Assembly (NCBI RefSeq): GCF_003286915.1
Contig: NZ_QMFY01000002.1
Span: 124,001-188,000, forward strand
Reading direction: 5' to 3'
Source of the DNA: Pseudochryseolinea flava
GTDB taxonomy: Bacteria > Bacteroidota > Bacteroidia > Cytophagales > Cyclobacteriaceae
Length of the DNA: 64,000 nt
Shown here: positions 7,890 to 14,273 of the stretch, piece by piece
Layout: the number at the start of each line of letters is the position of its first letter
Position numbering within the stretch: position 1 is the stretch's first letter
Notes under the pieces: generated by a model
Seen by the model: only the letters and a program-made list of their open reading frames with translations
Databases searched by the model: none
Told to the model about the DNA's origin: nothing
Position numbers and translations under genes: made by a program

Positions 7890-8513
7890 ATGTCTACCCG
7901 AGTACTACCCGCGATCGAACGTACCATTGAGAAACTCGTTCAAGAGTTTGATCAAATCTCCGACGAACGAAAATCCATCATCGCTCATTTGCACCACTTT
8001 GTATCTGAAAACAAAGCAGCAGGAAAAAAGATATTACTCAATTTCATTTGTACACACAATTCGCGCAGAAGTCACATCTCGCAGATATGGGCGCAAACGG
8101 CCGCGCACTACTATGGTATCGCAGGTGTTGAAACTTTTTCAGGAGGCACTGAAGCAACGGCATTCAATCCTAGGGCTGTGGCTGCAATGAAGCATGCAGG
8201 ATTCGAAATTACAGCTGCCAAAGACGGCGATAACCCTGTATATCTTGTAAAGTTCTCAGACGAAGCACCGGCGCTCACCGTATTCTCCAAGCGATATGAC
8301 GACGACTTCAATCCGAAGACTGGCTACGGCGCGGTGATGACCTGTTCACATGCCGACGACAACTGTCCGCTTATACCCGGCGCAAAACGCATTGCCCTAA
8401 CATTTGATGACCCTAAAGAATTCGATGGCACACCACAAGAGTCTGCAAAGTATGCGGAACGTGTGCATGACATCGGACGTGAAATACTGTTCGCTTTTTC
8501 ACTGGTAAAATGA
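7890..8513 (+). CDS. arsC: Arsenate reductase, LMW-phosphatase type
   Basis: A 207-residue cytoplasmic enzyme reducing arsenate to arsenite. The phosphate loop is CTHNSRRS with nucleophile Cys54 and C-x5-R intact. A downstream MTCSHADDNCP segment supplies Cys152 and Cys159 with the 7-residue spacing of the Cys82/Cys89 relay in the thioredoxin-coupled S. aureus pI258 enzyme. FDDPKEF after it also matches that family. It is longer than the usual 130-140 residues because of an N-terminal helical extension of about 45 residues (RTIEKLVQEFDQISDERKSI). The stop overlaps the aquaporin start by four bases (ATGA), indicating translational coupling with the arsenite channel. Confidence 0.92.
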   Translation: MSTRVLPAIERTIEKLVQEFDQISDERKSIIAHLHHFVSENKAAGKKILLNFICTHNSRRSHISQIWAQTAAHYYGIAGVETFSGGTEATAFNPRAVAAMKHAGFEITAAKDGDNPVYLVKFSDEAPALTVFSKRYDDDFNPKTGYGAVMTCSHADDNCPLIPGAKRIALTFDDPKEFDGTPQESAKYAERVHDIGREILFAFSLVK

Positions 8514-9163
8514 AAAAGTACTACGCAGAAATATTAGGTACGTTTGCCCTCGTGTTTTGCGGGACCGGCGCGATTATTATCAATCAAGAATCCGGCGGCG
8601 CAGTGACGCATCCTGGAATTGCTTTGACTTTTGGATTGATTGTGATGGTGATGATCTATGCGTTGGGGCCAATCTCCGGAGCGCACTTAAATCCAGCTGT
8701 GACCATCGCATTTACAATCGCCAGGCGTTTCCCGGTCAAGGAGGTGTTGCCCTATATTTTAAGTCAAGGTGCCGGAGCATTCGCCGCGTCACTTACGTTA
8801 AAACTGCTATTTGATAAGAATGAATTTTTAGGCGCAACGATACCCGCAGGTACGGTACTCCAGTCATTTGTGCTGGAGATCATTCTTACATTTTTGCTAA
8901 TGCTGGTCATCATCAACATCGCCATGGGTTCAAAAGAACAAGGCATGTTTGCTGGCTTGGCCATCGGCAGTACTGTGCTGCTTGAGGCAATGTTTGCAGG
9001 CCCAATATGTGGCGCTTCGATGAATCCAATTCGCTCCATCTCCCCTGCTGTCGTTTCTGGCCATACCGAACACCTTTGGCTCTACATTGTTGCACCAACA
9101 CTTGGTGCAGCGCTCGCGATATTCGTTTGGCAGATGATAAAAACTGAAGTCAGTACCACATGA
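8510..9163 (+). CDS. aqpS: MIP/aquaglyceroporin, probable arsenite channel
   Basis: A 217-residue six-helix channel of the major intrinsic protein family. The first pore motif is intact (SGAHLNPAVT). The second is GASMNPIRSISPAV, with NPI in place of NPA. In an ars operon without ArsB or Acr3, such a channel is known (S. meliloti AqpS) to let arsenite made by ArsC flow out down its gradient, and the same role is inferred here. The gene overlaps arsC upstream and the flavin monooxygenase downstream, each by an ATGA. Residues around the selectivity filter were not resolved, so glycerol or water transport cannot be excluded from sequence alone. Confidence 0.85.
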   Translation: MKKYYAEILGTFALVFCGTGAIIINQESGGAVTHPGIALTFGLIVMVMIYALGPISGAHLNPAVTIAFTIARRFPVKEVLPYILSQGAGAFAASLTLKLLFDKNEFLGATIPAGTVLQSFVLEIILTFLLMLVIINIAMGSKEQGMFAGLAIGSTVLLEAMFAGPICGASMNPIRSISPAVVSGHTEHLWLYIVAPTLGAALAIFVWQMIKTEVSTT

Positions 9164-10221
9164 AGTACGATGTCATCGTCATTGGTGGTGGACAAAGTGG
9201 TTTAACGATGGGATATTATCTCCGGCGCACAACTTTGTCTTACATCATTCTTGACAATCAAAAAGAAAGCGGCGGTGCATGGCTTCATACATGGAAGTCG
9301 CTACGTCTCTTCTCGCCGGCGCAATGGAGTTCGTTGCCCGGAATGCTCATGACAGGTGGCACTGACTATTATCCAACAAGAGATGCTACACTTGAATACC
9401 TGAAAAGCTACGAAGCAAAATACAATCTTCCCGTTAAGCGACAAGTCGAGGTAATAAAGGTGTTGAAAGCTGACGATGAGTTTCAACTGTACACGTCGGA
9501 TGGGCTATACACTGCAAAAGCTTTAGTGAGTGCAACCGGCTCATTCATAAATCCTTTCATCCCAACATTCGATGGGATCGAAATTTTCGGCGGACAAATT
9601 CTTCATTCGAGTCAATACGAATCACCACATGGATTCCAAAACAAAAGTGTCGCCATTGTCGGCGAGGGAAATTCCGGTGCACAGATTCTTGCTGAAGTCT
9701 CGAAGGTGGCCAATACACGATGGATCACGCAAAAAGAACCGAGATTCCTGCCCGATCATATCGACGGACGTTTTCTCTTCGACGCTGCATCACAAATGTA
9801 TGAAGCGCAAAAGGCAGGCAAACACTTCAAACCTCCATCGCTGGGCGACATTGTAATGGTTGAATCGGTGAAAGATGCGCGCCAAAGAAATGTATTAAAA
9901 AGTATAAGACCGTTCGATCATTTTAAAAAAGACGCAATTGTATGGGCCGATGGCCACGAAGAAAAAATTGACGTGATCATCTTCTGTACTGGATTTAAAC
10001 CCGGACTATCATTTCTGAATTCGCTTGACGTAGTGAACAGCGAGGGCAAAGCTGACACCGAAGGTACCAAGTCAAAGAAGGTCGATGGTCTTTGGCTTGT
10101 TGGATATGGAAACTGGACTGGATTTGCCTCCGCCACACTCATCGGTGTTGGCAGAACAGCAAAAAAAACCGTCGACGAAATTGCCGGATATTTATCTACA
10201 CGAGAACTACCAAAACCATGA
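9160..10221 (+). CDS. arsO: FAD/NAD(P)-dependent monooxygenase of the ArsO type
   Basis: A 353-residue flavoprotein with an FAD Rossmann motif at the N-terminus (VIVIGGGQSGLTMGYYLRR) and an NAD(P) motif in the middle (VAIVGEGNSGAQILAEV). The GGAWLHTWKSLRLFSPAQWSSLPG stretch is typical of flavin-containing monooxygenases in ars operons named ArsO. Its reaction in arsenic metabolism is not settled; oxidation of an arsenical or sulfur compound is the usual proposal. It overlaps aqpS and arsN1 by four bases at each end, so it is firmly part of the arsR operon. A second, distantly related flavoprotein is encoded at 14273-15613. Confidence 0.85.
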   Translation: MKYDVIVIGGGQSGLTMGYYLRRTTLSYIILDNQKESGGAWLHTWKSLRLFSPAQWSSLPGMLMTGGTDYYPTRDATLEYLKSYEAKYNLPVKRQVEVIKVLKADDEFQLYTSDGLYTAKALVSATGSFINPFIPTFDGIEIFGGQILHSSQYESPHGFQNKSVAIVGEGNSGAQILAEVSKVANTRWITQKEPRFLPDHIDGRFLFDAASQMYEAQKAGKHFKPPSLGDIVMVESVKDARQRNVLKSIRPFDHFKKDAIVWADGHEEKIDVIIFCTGFKPGLSFLNSLDVVNSEGKADTEGTKSKKVDGLWLVGYGNWTGFASATLIGVGRTAKKTVDEIAGYLSTRELPKP

Positions 10222-10712
10222 GTCTTATCATCAGACTATTCAAACCGGATGACTGGACTGCCGTGCGTGACATTTACGAGCAAGGGTTACGCACGAGAAA
10301 TGCTACGTTCGAGACTGACGTTCCCGAATATGAAGTGTGGATAAAGAAATTCCATTCGCATTTACTATGGGTCGCTGTTAAGGGAGATGAAATCATTGGT
10401 TGGGCTGGACTTCAGCCAGTATCGTTACGAAAGGTGTATGCAGGTGTCGTCGAGGTGACGATCTACGTTGATTCGGCCGCAGCCGGAAAAGGCGTTGGCA
10501 CTGCGCTCATGAAACATCTCATCACAGAAAGTGAAAAAGCAGGAGTGTGGACTTTATTCGCTTCAATCTTTCCAGAAAATATTCCAAGCATCCGACTTCA
10601 CGCCGCCAACGGTTTTAGAGAAATCGGATACAGGGAAAAAATAGGCCAACTGGATGGAATATGGCGCAATACTGTTCTTTTTGAAAGGAGAAGTAAAATA
10701 GTTGGACTTTAA
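10218..10712 (+). CDS. arsN1: GNAT N-acetyltransferase, ArsN1-like (arsinothricin/phosphinothricin type)
   Basis: A 164-residue acetyltransferase. The true start is the ATG at 10218, overlapping the arsO stop; the longer upstream reading is a shadow. The acetyl-CoA loop appears as VDSAAAGKGVGTALMKHLI, and SIFPENIPSIRLHAANGFREIGYREKIG with LDGIWRNTVLFER is the signature of the phosphinothricin acetyltransferase (Pat) group. Members in ars operons (ArsN1) acetylate arsinothricin, an organoarsenical antibiotic, and confer resistance to it. This role is inferred from family and location. It is the last gene of the arsR operon; a separate promoter lies 2 bases after its stop. Confidence 0.85.
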   Translation: MSLIIRLFKPDDWTAVRDIYEQGLRTRNATFETDVPEYEVWIKKFHSHLLWVAVKGDEIIGWAGLQPVSLRKVYAGVVEVTIYVDSAAAGKGVGTALMKHLITESEKAGVWTLFASIFPENIPSIRLHAANGFREIGYREKIGQLDGIWRNTVLFERRSKIVGL

Positions 10713-10713
10713 T

Positions 10714-10739
10714 GGTGTCTTTTTCGAAAGCACTCCGTC
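10714..10739 (+). promoter_or_regulatory. ECF-like promoter D in front of the first SigZ-like gene
   Basis: TGTC (10716-10719), then a 16-nt T-rich spacer beginning TTTTTC, then CGTC (10736-10739) followed by ATT. The start codon is 21 bases further on. CGTC is a common -10 core for ECF sigma factors. The arrangement repeats at 11296, 12512-12535 and 15637-15661. Confidence 0.6.
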
Positions 10740-10760
10740 ATTGAATAGTAAACTAAAACT

Positions 10761-11291
10761 ATGACAGCGGTCGACCTAAACTGGAACAGCGTGCAAAACG
10801 AACTTAAGGGATTCGTCTACAAAAGAGTTAAAGACAAAGCACTCACAGAAGACATCGTTCATGATGTATTTCTGAAGGTTCAATCAAAAATTCACCAAGT
10901 AAAAGAGTCTGATAAACTTTTCGGTTGGATTTATCAGATTACCCGCAATACAATTACGGACCACTATCGAAAGAACGCCAAAAATATAAATCCGAAAGAC
11001 ATAGACTGGGAATCAAGTCCTCCAAACTTTAATGATTGCGTTTCGAATGCAATCAGCGAACTGATCCCGACGCTACCAGAAATTTACCGTGTTCCATTGG
11101 AGATGACGGAGCTACAAAACATGTCACAAATCGACGTCGCAGAAAAGCTTAAACTCAATTACACCACAGCAAAAGCACGTGTTCAACGGGCGCGACAAAT
11201 GCTACGGGAGAAGCTTAACGAAATTCTCATCATCAAAACGGATGGATACGGAAATGTGATCATTTGCAAAGATCGCGGGCTTTGCTGTTAA
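10761..11291 (+). CDS. sigZ: SigZ-like ECF RNA polymerase sigma factor with Cys tail
   Basis: A 176-residue ECF sigma factor. Region 2 is FVYKRVKDKALTEDIVHDVFLKVQ with WIYQITRNTITDHYRK. Region 4 is LPEIYRVPLEMTELQNMSQIDVAEKL with TTAKARVQRARQMLREKL. The C-terminal extension reads KTDGYGNVIICKDRGLCC, with Cys169 and Cys175-176. The sigma factor at 12562-13125 has a related tail (TDxxGNV followed by cysteines). No anti-sigma gene is adjacent, so the tail itself could bind arsenite or another thiophilic metal; that is inference. It has its own ECF-like promoter, suggesting autoregulation, and follows the arsR operon on the same strand. Confidence 0.88.
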   Translation: MTAVDLNWNSVQNELKGFVYKRVKDKALTEDIVHDVFLKVQSKIHQVKESDKLFGWIYQITRNTITDHYRKNAKNINPKDIDWESSPPNFNDCVSNAISELIPTLPEIYRVPLEMTELQNMSQIDVAEKLKLNYTTAKARVQRARQMLREKLNEILIIKTDGYGNVIICKDRGLCC

Positions 11292-11295
11292 TTCT

Positions 11296-11320
11296 CTTGT
11301 CTTTTTTAAGTCGCTGCGTC
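11296..11320 (+). promoter_or_regulatory. ECF-like promoter C in front of the PAP2 gene
   Basis: TTGTC ends at 11301, a 15-nt spacer starts TTTTTTAAGTCGC, and CGTC (11317-11320) is followed by TTT. The ATG is 23 bases downstream. The spacer shares TTTTTT-n-AGTCGC with promoter A at 15637-15661 on the opposite strand. Confidence 0.6.
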
Positions 11321-11343
11321 TTTGGTGTAAATACTTAAGACAC

Positions 11344-12237
11344 ATGGAAAAACTAAGACTATTCATCCTTCTTTCGCTCATCTCATTTACTGGCTTTGCT
11401 CAAAAAAATAAATTAGCAGCAGTAAATGATCACTACAAAACCCTGCAACAGATCAGCAGCGATCCCACCCCAGCACGCGCATGGATGGACACCATCAAAT
11501 ACCCTCCAGCTGAATATGGAAGTTCAATCGTTTATCTCCTTGTAAGACCACATTACCTTTCCGACAGTCAGGCGAAGACCCTAAGCGAAAGCGTTAAATT
11601 TCCGGCGAACAGTTCGGACCAGGTTCGGAAAGAATTGGACTACATGCTCGAGCTTCAATCGAAACGAACTTCTGAGCAAGTAACACGTGTCGAATTCATC
11701 GGCAACATCGGCTACTGGCCCTCAATCAATTTGATACCTTCCCATCAATTCTACGATCAAAATTTGAAAGACTTGTTCTTCGAAGGCAGCGAACTCATGG
11801 GAGAAAACATAAATGCAAAAAACTTCCCTAAGCTATCGAAACTGCTCCAAGGTGTAATGCAAGATATGCGCGTAATGGAGTTTACGATTAAGTATAAATT
11901 ATTACGTCCGCGTCCATACCATCTCGAATCAAGACTTCAGCCACTCACAAAAATCAATTCGCCATCATTTGCAAGCGGCCATACACTCTGGGCGTTCCTT
12001 CAAGCATTCACGTGGAGTGAAGTGGTTCCCGAAAAGCAGCAGCAGTTTATTGCACTTGCTGAAGAAATCAGAAGATCGCGCGAAATCATGGGCATCCACT
12101 ACCCCAGCGACAATGAAGCATCAAGGCAAATTGCGTACAAGATGATGCAGTGCTATTTCAAAAACGAAAATTTCTTGAAAGACTACCGCGAAGCTGTTGC
12201 CGAATGGAAAGCGGTATCACCAAAGTATATACACTAA
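11344..12237 (+). CDS. Exported PAP2-type acid phosphatase / haloperoxidase-fold protein
   Basis: A 297-residue protein with signal peptide MEKLRLFILLSLISFTGFAQ. The three motifs of the PAP2/vanadium-haloperoxidase active site are present: K-x6-RP-type (KYKLLRPRPY), PSGH-type (SPSFASGHTLW) and SR-x5-H-x3-D (SREIMGIHYPSD). This matches class A bacterial non-specific acid phosphatases acting on phosphomonoesters in the periplasm. The fold also binds phosphate analogues such as vanadate and arsenate. The shared promoter type with the sigma factor genes suggests it belongs to the same regulon, but its role in arsenic handling is unknown. A hairpin terminator follows at 12252-12281. Confidence 0.85.
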   Translation: MEKLRLFILLSLISFTGFAQKNKLAAVNDHYKTLQQISSDPTPARAWMDTIKYPPAEYGSSIVYLLVRPHYLSDSQAKTLSESVKFPANSSDQVRKELDYMLELQSKRTSEQVTRVEFIGNIGYWPSINLIPSHQFYDQNLKDLFFEGSELMGENINAKNFPKLSKLLQGVMQDMRVMEFTIKYKLLRPRPYHLESRLQPLTKINSPSFASGHTLWAFLQAFTWSEVVPEKQQQFIALAEEIRRSREIMGIHYPSDNEASRQIAYKMMQCYFKNENFLKDYREAVAEWKAVSPKYIH

Positions 12238-12251
12238 TTGTTTTATAAAAA

Positions 12252-12281
12252 GCGTTGCCTCTACCCCTTAGATGGCAACGC
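12252..12281. terminator. Bidirectional hairpin between PAP2 and the Cys-Cys peptide gene
   Basis: GCGTTGCC (12252-12259) pairs perfectly with GGCAACGC (12274-12281) with a 14-base loop. It lies 15 bases after the PAP2 stop and 8 bases after the stop of the convergent gene, so it can serve both. The flanks are A-rich on the left and weakly T-rich on the right. Confidence 0.7.
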
Positions 12282-12289
12282 CTTTGTTA

Positions 12290-12487
12290 CTACTTATCAC
12301 AGCAAGATGAGCCATCTTCAGGCTGAGCACAACAGGCACCATCATTATCTTCAGCTTTTTCACTTGGTGTGCAACAAACCGAGGCATTATTCTTGGGAGC
12401 ACAACATGACGAAGCCGCAGGCGTCTGTATTTTCTCAACCGGAACTTTGCTTTTAGTAAGCATTGGAATTTCTGTATTTGTTTCCAT
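12290..12487 (-). CDS. 65-residue Cys-Cys repeat peptide, putative metalloid-binding protein
   Basis: A small soluble protein without a signal peptide. Its C-terminal half holds four vicinal cysteine pairs at residues 28-29, 38-39, 52-53 and 62-63 (SSCCAPKNNASVCCTP then GACCAQPEDGSSCCDK), with spacing 10, 14 and 10. No other cysteines occur. Vicinal thiols bind As(III) and other soft metals, so a metallothionein-like or arsenite-buffering role is likely, but I do not recognise a named family. It has its own copy of the ECF-like promoter (12512-12535) and follows the sigma factor gene by 75 bases on the same strand. A longer overlapping frame (12268-12504) has no such pattern and is considered a shadow. 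Confidence 0.75.
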   Translation of the reverse strand: METNTEIPMLTKSKVPVEKIQTPAASSCCAPKNNASVCCTPSEKAEDNDGACCAQPEDGSSCCDK

Positions 12488-12511
12488 CGTTTTAATGTTT
12501 TCACCTATAAA

Positions 12512-12535
12512 GACGGTGACGCATTAAAATGATGC
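12512..12535 (-). promoter_or_regulatory. ECF-like promoter B in front of the Cys-Cys peptide gene
   Basis: On the minus strand GCATC (12535-12531) is followed by a 15-nt spacer and CGTC (12515-12512), then TTT. The ATG lies 24 bases downstream. CACCGTC and GGTGAAA in this region are also shared with promoter A, including their 5-6 base separation. Confidence 0.6.
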
Positions 12536-12561
12536 AGAAATTTCATTCCACTATTAACTTG

Positions 12562-13125
12562 TTAACAGGGGCTGCAAGATTCCCCACAACCTGACTTTCC
12601 TTTTACGTCCATCACATTGCCCCGCTTATCCGTTTCTATTTGACAACAATTGTAAAACAGTTGTTTGAGTCGCTCACGACCACGTTGAACTTTTGAACGC
12701 ATCGACGGATATGCTATACCATACTTCTCTGCAAGATCTTTCTGCTTAATGCCCTTGATTTCCGATTCAACGATGATATCGCGGTATTCATCCGGTAACA
12801 AGTCAATCATGTTAGCCATACATTGGTCCAGCCCTTTTGTTTGATCTGGTTCCTCAACATCAGCAATATCGTCCGTCAGTTCAGCACTAGTCGCATGCTT
12901 TCGTTTGTTGGCATTTAAACGATAATAATCGATAATCGCGTTTCGTGTGACCGTGAATATCCAGTTTTTGATTTTTACATCTTCATCCAGCGTTCTGATA
13001 TTCGACGATATCTTAACGAAGACATTCTGCAAGATATCCTCCGCATCTTCACGCGAGCGTATTTTGTGCTTCACGTAGCCCAACAGCTCGGCATGAAACT
13101 GTTTATATATAATCCCTATTTCCAT
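12562..13125 (-). CDS. Second SigZ-like ECF sigma factor with long Cys-rich tail
   Basis: A 187-residue ECF sigma factor. Region 2 is YVKHKIRSREDAEDILQNVFVKISSN and WIFTVTRNAIIDYYRLNANK; region 4 is LPDEYRDIIVESEIKGIKQKDLAEKYG with MRSKVQRGRERLK. Beyond region 4 a 28-residue tail carries Cys160-161, then ETDKRGNV, then Cys180, Cys184 and Cys187 in GCGESCSPC. The B. subtilis SigZ family also carries cysteines and a TD/DRxGN motif after region 4, but the density here is high. The start overlaps the MFS gene by 10 bases, so it is the third gene of the leftward operon. Without a visible anti-sigma factor, a direct thiol-based metal or redox switch is plausible but unproven. Confidence 0.88.
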   Translation of the reverse strand: MEIGIIYKQFHAELLGYVKHKIRSREDAEDILQNVFVKISSNIRTLDEDVKIKNWIFTVTRNAIIDYYRLNANKRKHATSAELTDDIADVEEPDQTKGLDQCMANMIDLLPDEYRDIIVESEIKGIKQKDLAEKYGIAYPSMRSKVQRGRERLKQLFYNCCQIETDKRGNVMDVKGKSGCGESCSPC

Positions 13126-14273
13126 AGATAAAAAACTTTAAAAGCTTTTCGTGGGCTTCCGAGATGGATGAAAAGTAAAATGATTAGAACAAAAATCGTG
13201 ATTAATATCACTGCGTTCAAGTACAGCGACGTAAGAAAAAATCCTCCAAGCAACGTTCCAAGCGCAGCGCCTATATCGCGCCAGGTTGCATTTTCCGCCA
13301 CGGCGGCCAACGAATGTAACTTCCCCTTTGACGCACATGCTGGTGTGATTGCGGAATTAACGCTATAGAATGTAAACACAACAACCACACCCGTACCAAT
13401 CCAGCCAGCGAGTATCGTGAATAATCCGACCACCACGCACGCTATGGATATCATAAAAACGACATGAAGACTGAATCGATTTGCAAGCCATCCCCCCACG
13501 GGTGACAATGCGACAAGGCAAATTCTGCGATAACCGAGATAAAAAGCGGCCAACGATGTTGCGGCGAATAGCGTCATGTTATTGCGATAGTTCAAAAACA
13601 AACTACCCAGCACAACTACTAACATACCGTCAATCAAAATAGACGACACCAGTGTTATTGCGTTCAACGTACTCGGCCAACACATCACGCGCGCGTCTAC
13701 AAAGGATGGCGTCTTATCATCGCAGCGCGGCAATGCAAAAGCAAAATAGAGTGCTGGTATCGATAGCGCCGCGAGCACATAAAAAATAACCGACTCAGCA
13801 ACATGCGCCAAAAGCCATGGTGTAAACATGAGTGTGATCATCGGGCCAGATTCCTGCAGACCTCTGCTAACGCCAAGCGCAAACCCTACGCGTTCATGTT
13901 GTAGGGCATAACCTAACACGCCTATTCGCATAGCTGAAAAAGCAAGTCCCCACATGACGCGAAAAAATATCCACGCGACAACACTTGTTGCCATACCATA
14001 TCCGAATGTTGAAGTTAGCGCAAGCACTACTGCCACGATCATGATGGCACGCAATCCGTACTTCGCAAAAGCATGGACAAGCCATGTAGCGGAAATGATG
14101 CGAACGACACGATTGATAGACAGCAGAACACCTACCCATGCGATCGGAACGCCGACGTCATCAAAATTTACGGGAAGAAACGGATACAAAAACGCGTCCC
14201 CGAAACTTGCGAACGCGAGCGCAAGCGCAGCGAATGCCGGCGACTTTACGCTTGTATCCTGTTCGTTCTTCAT
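13116..14273 (-). CDS. MFS transporter of the leftward arsenic operon
   Basis: A 385-residue polytopic protein with about twelve predicted helices, the major facilitator pattern. The first helix includes FASFGDAFLYPFLPVNF, and WVGVLLSINRVVRIISATWLVH carries the charged residues of the loop between helices 2 and 3. It starts at the ATG at 14273, sharing one base with the preceding stop codon (TAATG), and overlaps the sigma gene by 10 bases. Context suggests export of a product of the preceding flavoprotein or of an arsenical, in the way ArsJ and ArsK are MFS exporters. It is not clearly ArsJ, since no GAPDH gene is nearby. The substrate is unknown. Confidence 0.8.
   Translation of the reverse strand: MKNEQDTSVKSPAFAALALAFASFGDAFLYPFLPVNFDDVGVPIAWVGVLLSINRVVRIISATWLVHAFAKYGLRAIMIVAVVLALTSTFGYGMATSVVAWIFFRVMWGLAFSAMRIGVLGYALQHERVGFALGVSRGLQESGPMITLMFTPWLLAHVAESVIFYVLAALSIPALYFAFALPRCDDKTPSFVDARVMCWPSTLNAITLVSSILIDGMLVVVLGSLFLNYRNNMTLFAATSLAAFYLGYRRICLVALSPVGGWLANRFSLHVVFMISIACVVVGLFTILAGWIGTGVVVVFTFYSVNSAITPACASKGKLHSLAAVAENATWRDIGAALGTLLGGFFLTSLYLNAVILITIFVLIILLFIHLGSPRKAFKVFYLWK

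Noticed and set aside
12268-12504. Basic 78-codon frame overlapping the Cys-Cys peptide gene
   Set aside because: Arg/Lys-rich shadow; the regular vicinal cysteines and the promoter favour the other frame.
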